From Paenibacillus puerhi (lineage in GTDB: Bacteria > Bacillota > Bacilli > Paenibacillales > NBRC-103111): DNA of 64,000 nucleotides. The stretch is from assembly GCF_009846885.1 (NCBI RefSeq), contig NZ_WUWM01000013.1:118923-182922 (forward strand), written 5' to 3'. The position numbers and the translations under genes were made by a program. Positions within the stretch are counted from its first letter, which is position 1. Each line of letters begins with the position of its first letter. Below are positions 53,901 through 62,900 of this stretch, one piece after another. The notes below the pieces were generated by a model. That model ran no database searches. It saw only the letters and a program-made list of their open reading frames with translations, and was not told the origin of the DNA.

Positions 53901-56900
53901 AGCATGCCCGAGGATTTGTTCCTTGCTCAGTTCCACAAGCATGCGCTGACGGCCCCGGAGCATCCGGCCGTCATCTTCAGGGACGCCCAATTGTCTTACC
54001 GGGAGCTGAACGAGCAGTCGAACAGTCTGGCAAGGACGCTGCAAGCAAAAGGAATCCGCAAGGAATCCGTCGTCGCTATACTGGCCGACCGCTCGACGGA
54101 TCTGCTGGTCGCCGTACTGGCCGTCTGGAAAGCGGGCGGCGCCTACGTGCCTATCGACCCCGATTATCCGGCTGATCGCATATCGTTCATGCTGCAGGAC
54201 TCCGGCTCCTCGGTGCTGCTGACCCAAACTCATCTGCTGGAGCGCGTGCGTCAGCTGTCGGCGGAGTGCGAGCTGGGATCAGTGCTTAGTCTGGATGACG
54301 CCGCCTCCTTTGACAAGGATACATCCGACGTTCCGCTCGGGCATGAGCCGGGAGATCTGGCCTATGTCATCTACACGTCGGGTACGACAGGCCGCCCGAA
54401 GGGTGTCATGATCGAGCACGGAAGCTTCGCCAATACGGCGGAAGCTTACCGACGGGAATATCGGCTTGACCAAGAGCCGGTCAGGGTGCTGCAGCTTGCC
54501 AGCTTCTCGTTCGACGTATTCGTCGGCGATATAGCCCGCGCGCTGTACAATGGCGGAACGATGGTCATCTGCCCGAAGGAAGACCGCATCGATCCCGAGC
54601 GTCTGTATGGCTGGCTTGAGCATAGCCGGATTACGGTATTGGAATCGACGCCGGCGCTGATCGTTCCGTTCATGCAGCATGTGTGGGAGCATGATCTCCG
54701 GCTCAGCTCGCTCCGGCTCCTGATTACAAGCTCGGACAGCTGCAGCGTGACGGATTATCGGACGCTGCAGGAGCGGTTCGGCTCGCAATTCCGCATCATG
54801 AACGCTTATGGCGTGACGGAAGCGGCTATCGATTCCAGCTTCTACGACGAACCGCTTGCCCAATTGCCCGAGACGGGGAATGTGCCGATCGGCCAGGCTT
54901 GGCTGAATGCCCGATTCTATATCGTGGATGCCAGCCTGAAGCCCGTACCCGTGGGCGTGCCTGGGGAGCTGTGCATCGGCGGCCCTGGCGTAGCGCGCGG
55001 ATACTTGAACCGTCCCGACCTGACCGCGGAGAAGTTTGTCCCGAATCCGTATGTGGAGGGAGAACGTCTATACCGGACAGGGGACCTGGCCCGTTGGATG
55101 AAGGACGGCAATGTGGACTTTATCGGCCGTATCGACAACCAGGTTCAGCTGCGCGGTTACCGGATTGAGCTTGGGGAAATCGAGACGACGATGCAGCGGT
55201 TCGCCGGCGTCCGCCAGGCCGTCGTCATCGATCGCAAGGATGAGAGAGGCCATATCTACCTCTGCGGCTATGCGGCTGCAGACGAGTCGCTGGATCTGGC
55301 CAAGCTGCAGGCTTATCTGGAGCAAACCCTCCCCTCGCATATGGTACCGTCCCGCTTGATGCGTCTGGACCGGATGCCTCTGACACCGAACGGCAAGCTG
55401 GACCGGAAGGCGCTGCCGGTGCCCGAGCATACCGGGACGTCCGATCAGGCGTATGCAGCGCCCCGAACCGAAGCCGAGCATATCTTGGCTTCCGTGTGGC
55501 AAGCGGTGCTTGACGTGGAGAAGGTTGGGATTCAGGATAATTTCTTCGCCCTTGGCGGGGATTCGATCAAAGCTCTCCAGGTTTCTTCAAGGCTGCTTCA
55601 GGCCGGCTACAAGCTGGTGATGAAGGATCTGTTCGACTATCCGACGATTGCGGCGCTCAGCCCGCTTCTTCAAGCGTCGGCGAGGTTGGCTAGTCAAGAG
55701 ACGGTCATAGGAGTCGTCGAGCTCACGCCGATCCAGCGGTGGTTCTTCGAGCAGAATCCGGCGGATCTGCATCACAGCAACCAATCGGTCATGCTGTATC
55801 GGAGAGCCGGCTTTGAGGAAACGGCGCTGCGGCTGGCGATGAAAAAAATCGCCGAGCATCATGATGCGCTGAGAACGGTATTCCGCCCATCGGAGCAGGG
55901 CTATACCGCCTGGAACCGGGGTATGGACGAAGGCGAGCCGTTTAGCCTGGACGTCTTTGACTTGACTGCGGAGAAGGAGCCTGCAGATCGCATCGAGTCT
56001 ATAGCATCCTCTATTCAGGCAGGCATCGACCTCCAGGAAGGCCCGTTGATGAAGCTCGGTTTATTCCGCTGCGAGGAAGGCGATCATCTGTTAATTGTCG
56101 TCCATCATCTGGTCGTGGACGGCGTATCATGGCGTATTTTATTTGAGGATCTGGCAGCTGCTTATGAGCAGGCGCTTAACGGCCAGCCTGTACGGCTGCC
56201 GCAGAAGACCGATTCATTCCAGACCTGGGCGCAGCAGCTCGTTCACTACACGAGCCGTCCCGAGGCTGAGCAGGAGTCGATGTACTGGCGTGAGATCGAG
56301 CAGGCAGGTCATGCCAAGCTGCCAAAAGATTACGAAGGCGGACGCGCTCTCCTCAAGGACAGCGATGTCGTCACCGTAAGCTGGACGCCGGAGGAGACCG
56401 GTCAGCTGCTGAAGGAAGCGCATCGCGCTTACCGCACGGACATCAACGATTTGCTGCTCGCCGCGCTCGGGACAGCCGTTCATGCCTGGTCTGGCCTGGA
56501 GACAGTGCTTGTCAACCTGGAGGGCCATGGCCGGGAGGACATCGTCCCGGATGTCGATATCACCCGTACCGTAGGCTGGTTTACGAGCCAGTTCCCGGTC
56601 CTGCTCTCGTTGCGGGAGGACGAGCCGCTGGCGCAGCGGATTAAGAGCGTGAAGGAAAGCCTGAGACGTATTCCGAATAAAGGGATCGGCTATGGCCTGT
56701 TCAGATATATGTCCGACGGAGAGAAGAGCTCTTCGCTTGCGTCGGAGCCGGAAATTAATTTCAACTACTTGGGTCAATTCGACCAGGATTATAAGAGCAG
56801 CGGTCTGGAGCCGTCTCCTTATTCGACGGGCGGGGACGTCAGCGGGCGAGCGGCGATGGATTTTGCCCTGGATCTCAATGGGGTCGTCGCAGATGGCTCC

Positions 56901-59900
56901 CTCGCATTCACGATCCGGTATGGCACGACCCAATATCGGCGGGAGACCGTGGAACGGCTCGGCAGCCTGCTGCACGCAAGCTTGCAGGATATCTTGGCCC
57001 ATTGCGTGAGCAAGGAGCAATCGGAGCTTACCCCGAGCGATGTCAAGCTGGCCGGCGTAACGACGGACGAGCTGGAACGCCTGATCGGGCAAACCCGCGC
57101 GCTTGGCGAGCTGGAGAATGTATACGCCCTTTCACCGATGCAGAAGGGCATGCTGTTCCACAGCCTGATGGATCCGAAGCTCGGCGCATACTTCGAACAA
57201 GCGACCTTCGACTTGAAGGGAAGCTTCGATGTCGCGGCGTTCAAGCAAAGTCTGGATTCGCTCGTACAGCGGCATGAAGCTCTGCGGACTAATGTATACG
57301 GGCAATGGAAGGATGAGCCGGTACAAGTCGTGTTCCGCAGCCGGAAAGGCGTGCTGCTCTATGAGGATTTGCGCGAGCGCGCTTGGAGTGAGCAGGAAAG
57401 ACAAGACTACGCCGAAGCCTACGCGCTTCAGGATAAGGAGAAGGGCTTCGACCTCGAACGCGAATCGCTGATGCGCGTTTCGGTCCTGCGCTTAAGCGAC
57501 GATCATTACCGGTTCGTCTGGAGCTTCCATCATATGATCATGGACGGCTGGTGCATGTCGCTGGTCACGAAGGAAGTATTCGACAATTACTTCGCTCTTG
57601 TCGCGCAAGGGAAGCATCAGCTGCTGGAGCCGGTTCCGTACAGCAAGTTCATCGACTGGCTGGGCAAGCAGCGGGAGGAAGACGCAGCCGCCTATTGGAA
57701 GAGCTACCTGCACGATTTCGAGCAGCATACGGTTCTTCCGGCAGGAGGCGCAGCGGGCTCGGCGGGCACTGTCGTCGGCTATGAGTCCGCCCGGATGGAG
57801 TTTGGCCTCGGCGAACAGCTGACACGCGAGATCGAACAGACGGCCAAGCTTCACCAAGTGACCGTCAATACGCTGATCCAAGCGGTATGGGGCGTGATCC
57901 TGCAGCGGTACAACCATCACGATGACGTCGTCTTTGGCGGAGTCGTATCGGGAAGACCTGCGGAAATTCCAGGCGTGGAGAGCATCGTCGGATTATTTAT
58001 CAATACGATCCCGGTACGCGTTCGCGCGGAGTCAGGCGACACGCTGGCTTCACTGATGCGCAGGCTTCAAGAACAGGCGCTCGAGTCGCGGATCTACGAA
58101 ACGTATCCGCTCTACGAGATCCAAGGTTTAAGCGGACAGAAGCAAGCGCTGTTCAGCCATATCCTGGCCTTCGAAAACTATCCGGTCGAGCAGGAAGTGG
58201 AGCAGGTCGGCCAGGATGGGGATCATCGATTTGCGATATCGAACGTGCAGACGACCGAGCAAACCAATTATGACTTCAACTTGATCGTGATGCCGGGCAA
58301 GGAAATTCTCGTTCGCATTTCGTACAATGGGCTAGCTTTCGAAGAGGCGGATATTGTCCGCATCAAAGGGCATTTCCAGTACGCAATCGAGCAATGCACG
58401 GCCAATCCGCTGCTGGCTGTAGATGACCTGGAGCTGGTGACAGAGGAGGAACGGGATCAGCTTGTCCGCCAGTTCAACCCGCTCGTATCGGATTATCCGC
58501 GCGAAAAGACGCTTCATGAGCTGTTCGAGGAGCAGGCCGAGCGGATGCCGGAGCAGCCAGCAGTCGTCTTCGATGGCGCAGGATTGACCTATCGCGAGCT
58601 GAATGAAAGGGCGAACCGGCTTGCCCGCACGCTTCGCGCGCAGGGAGTAGACACGGAGGATTTCGTAGGCTTGATGACCGAACGGTCTCCGGAGATGATT
58701 GTGGGCATTCTCGCTATATTAAAAGCCGGAGCCGCCTACGTGCCGATCGACCCGGAATATCCGGAGGAGCGGATCAGCCTCTTGCTTGAGGACTCTGGTG
58801 CCAAGCTGCTGCTCGTCCAGGAGCATCTTCAGGCGAAAGTCTCGTACAGCGGACAAAGGCTGCTGCTTGATGCTGAAAGCTCCTATGCGGAGGACGGGTC
58901 GAATTTGGAAGTGCAGGCAGTCTCGGAACAATTGGCCTATGTCATCTACACCTCCGGAACGACGGGCACGCCGAAGGGCAACCTGACCACACACCGGAAT
59001 ATCGTTCGAGTCGTCAGGGATACGAATTATATCGAAATCGGCAGTTCGGATATTGTGCTTCAGCTGTCGAGCTATGCGTTCGACGGTTCTACCTTCGATA
59101 TCTTCGGCGCGTTGCTGAACGGGGCCAAGCTGGTCCTCGTGTCCAAAGAAACCTTCCTGGATATGGAAAAGCTAGCGGTCCTGATCGAACAAGAGCGAAT
59201 CTCCGTCATGTTCATTACGACGGCGCTGTTCAACGTACTGGTCGACGTGAAGGCCGGAGCCTTGAGTACGGTTCGCAAAGTGCTGTTCGGAGGAGAACGG
59301 GCCTCGGTACCGCATGTGAGGAGAGCTCTGCGCGAGCTTGGGCCGGGTAAGCTGGTCAACGTATACGGTCCGACGGAAACGACCGTGTTCGCCACCTATC
59401 AGCCGGTAGACGAACTGGAGGAGCATGCGGCCGGATTGCCGATCGGCAGACCTATCAGCCATACGGCGGCCTATATCGTAGGGGCTGGCGGCAAGCTGAA
59501 TCCGATAGGGGTTCCCGGCGAGCTTTGGTTGTCCGGCGACGGCGTCGCCCGCGGGTATCTGAACCGGCCGGAAGCTACCGCCGAGAAATTCATGGACAAT
59601 CCGTTTGCCCCTGGCGAGCGGATGTACCGGACCGGCGATCTGGCCAGATGGCTGCCGGACGGAAGAATCGAGTTTATGGGCCGGATCGACGACCAGGTAA
59701 AAATCCGCGGCTACCGCATCGAGCTAGGGGAAGTGGAAACCCGTCTGCTTAAGCTCGATGGCGTAGAGGAAGCGATTGTCCTGGCTCGGGAAGACGACAG
59801 CGGTCAGAAGCACTTATGCGCCTATTACGTCTCGGACAAAGATTTGGGCGCATCCGAGCTGCGCAGGCTGCTGGGGCAGGAGCTGCCCGGTTATATGGTG

Positions 59901-62900
59901 CCGTCGTATTTTGTTTGCCTGCAAGAGCTGCCTCTGACCGTCAATGGGAAGGTGGACCGCAGGGCGCTGCCTGCACCCGAAGGCGAGCTCCATACCGGCA
60001 GCGAATATGCGGCTCCGAGGACGGCAGCGGAGCACGCGCTTGCTTCCGTGTGGCAAAGCGTATTAGGAGCGAAACGAGTGGGGATTCGCGACAACTTCTT
60101 CGAGCTTGGCGGCGATTCGATCAAGTCGATCCAAGTGTCCTCCCGGCTGCTGCAGGCGGGATACCGGGTGCAGATGAAGGATATGTTCCAATATCCGACC
60201 ATAGAAGAGCTGAGCCCACATCTGACCGCGGCGAGCAGAACGGCTTACCAGGGCGAGGTTCAGGGCGCTCAGGAGCTTACGCCGATTATGCATTGGTTCT
60301 TCGAGCAGCAGCAGGCGGAGCCGCATCATTTTAATCAGGCCGTCATGCTGTATCGGGAGCAAGGCTTTGAGGAGAGGGCGCTTCGCCAGACGGTGAAAAA
60401 GCTTGCCGAGCATCATGATATCCTTCGGCTTGTCATTCGTACCGACGCCGGCCAAGCCGAAGCTTCCATACGAAGCGCAAGCGAGGGCGAGTTATACACG
60501 CTGGATGTCCATGACTTCACGGCTGAATCCGATTGCCTACTTGCCATCGAGCGCGAAGCGAACAGCATCCAAAGCGGCATGAGCCTGGAGACCGGACCGC
60601 TGCTGAAGCTGGGACTGTTCCGCTGCGCGGACGGCGACCACCTCTTGATCGCCATTCATCATTTGGCGGTGGATGGGGTGTCGTGGCGCATTCTGTTCGA
60701 GGACTTGTCCGAGGGCTATGAGCAGGCATTGAAGGGACAGAGTATCCGGCTGCCGCATAAAACGGATTCGTTCCAGACCTGGGGAACAGAGCTTCAAACG
60801 TATGCTCTTGGCGCCGGCTTAGCCAGCGAGCGCGACTACTGGAAGCGGATCGAAGCTATCCGATTCGAAGAGCTGCCGCGTGATCATGATCCGAGCGGCG
60901 AACCAACTCTGGAGCTCAGCGAAACCGTTCAGGTGACATGGACAAGCGAGGAAACGGAGCAGCTGTTGAAGCATGCGAACCGGGCCTATACGACGGAGGT
61001 CAATGACTTGCTGCTTACCGCGCTTGGATTGGCCGTCCAGCGGTGGTCCGGCCTGGAGAACCTGCTTGTGAACCTGGAGGGTCACGGCAGGGAGCCGATT
61101 GTAGAGGGCGTGGACATCACCCGCACCGTGGGATGGTTTACGAGCCAGTTCCCGGTTGTGCTCGATATGGGAGCGGAAAAATCCATAGCCGAGCATATTA
61201 CGACGGTCAAGGAAGGGCTGCGGCAAATCCCGAACAAAGGGATCGGTTACGGCATCTTGAAATACTTGGCTCCGGGAAGCAAAGAGGAATTTGTGGCCGA
61301 GCCGCAAATCAGCTTCAACTACTTGGGACAATTCGATCAGGATCTGGAGCGCAGCGGCATGAGGTTCTCCTCTTATCCGATCGGGGACGCCGTCAGCCCG
61401 CAGACCATCCTCAAGTATGCGCTCGATGTGAGCGGTATGGTTGCAGGCAGCGAGCTGGAGCTGACGATTCGTTATCAAGGAACGGCTTATAAACGCGAAA
61501 CGATCGAGAAGCTGGCGTCCTTGCTGCAAGCGAGTCTGCGGGAAGTAATCCAGCATTGCGTAGTGCAGGAACAGATCAAGCTCACGCCGAGCGATGTGCT
61601 GCTGAAGGGACTGACGATGGAGCAGTTGGAGCGGATTGCCGAGCAAACCAGGTTCAACGGAAAGCTCGAGAACGTATACGCCCTGACCCCGCTGCAAAAA
61701 GGGATGCTGTTCCATAGCTTGATGGAGCCGAACTCTTCTTCCTACTTTGAACAGATGACGTTCCAGTTGGATGGAGAGCTTCAGATCGAAGCGTTCAAGC
61801 AGAGTCTGGATCTGCTGATTAGAAGGCATCATATTCTCCGGACGAATTTCCTCGTCGGATTCGGAGATCAGCCGGTTCAGGTCGTGTCTGAGGGCAGGGA
61901 GGCCGACTTTACTTACAAGGATCTGCGCCATCTCGAGCCGTCAGCCCGCGAAGCGGAAGCTGCTGCCTACATGAAGAAGGACAAGGAGCAAGGCTTCGAT
62001 CTGAGCCATGGAGCGCTGATGCGGGTAGCCGTCCTGCAGACGGACGACCGATCGTACCGGTTCGTCTGGAGCTTCCATCATATTCTAATGGACGGCTGGT
62101 GCTTGTCTCTGATGACGGGAGAAGTCTTCCAAAGCTACCTGGACCTTCGCAAGAACAAACAGCCTGAACTTTCGCCAGTGACGCCATACAGTCAATACAT
62201 CGAATGGCTGGAGCGACAAAGCAAGGAGGAGGCGCAAGCGTACTGGAGCGCCTATCTGGATGGCTATGAGCAGCAAACGCTGCTGCCCGGAGCCGCAGCC
62301 AAGGGGAAATTCGATGCTTACGCACCGTCCAAGCTTATCGGCTTGCTGAGCAAGGAACTGACCGACGGGATCAGTCTGGCTGCCAAGCGGTATCAGGTTA
62401 CGCTCCATACGTTGATGCAAACCGCCTGGGGTCTTGTTCTCCAGCATTACAACAACAGCACCGATGTCGTGTTCGGCAGCGTCGTATCCGGCCGTCCCGC
62501 CGATATTCCGGGCGTGGAGAGCATCATCGGCCTGTTTATCAACACCATACCGGTCCGCGTGCAGAACGGGCTGGACGAAAGCTTTGCCGAGGTCATGACG
62601 CGACATCAGGAGCAAGCTCTGTTGTCACATGCTTATGACACGTATCCGTTGTTCGACATTCAGTCCTTGACGGAGCAAAAGCAGAGCCTGATCAGCCATA
62701 TTATGGTGTTCGAAAACTATCCGGTTGAACAGCAGGTTGAGCAATTGGGCGCTGAAGGAGACGATGGGGTCTTCACGATTGCGAATGCCTCGCTCTCCGA
62801 GCAAACGAATTACGACTTTAACCTGATTGTCCTGCCTGGCGAGCAGCTGCGTATCGACTTTGAATATAACGCTCATGTATTCGACCTGGAGATCATGGAG

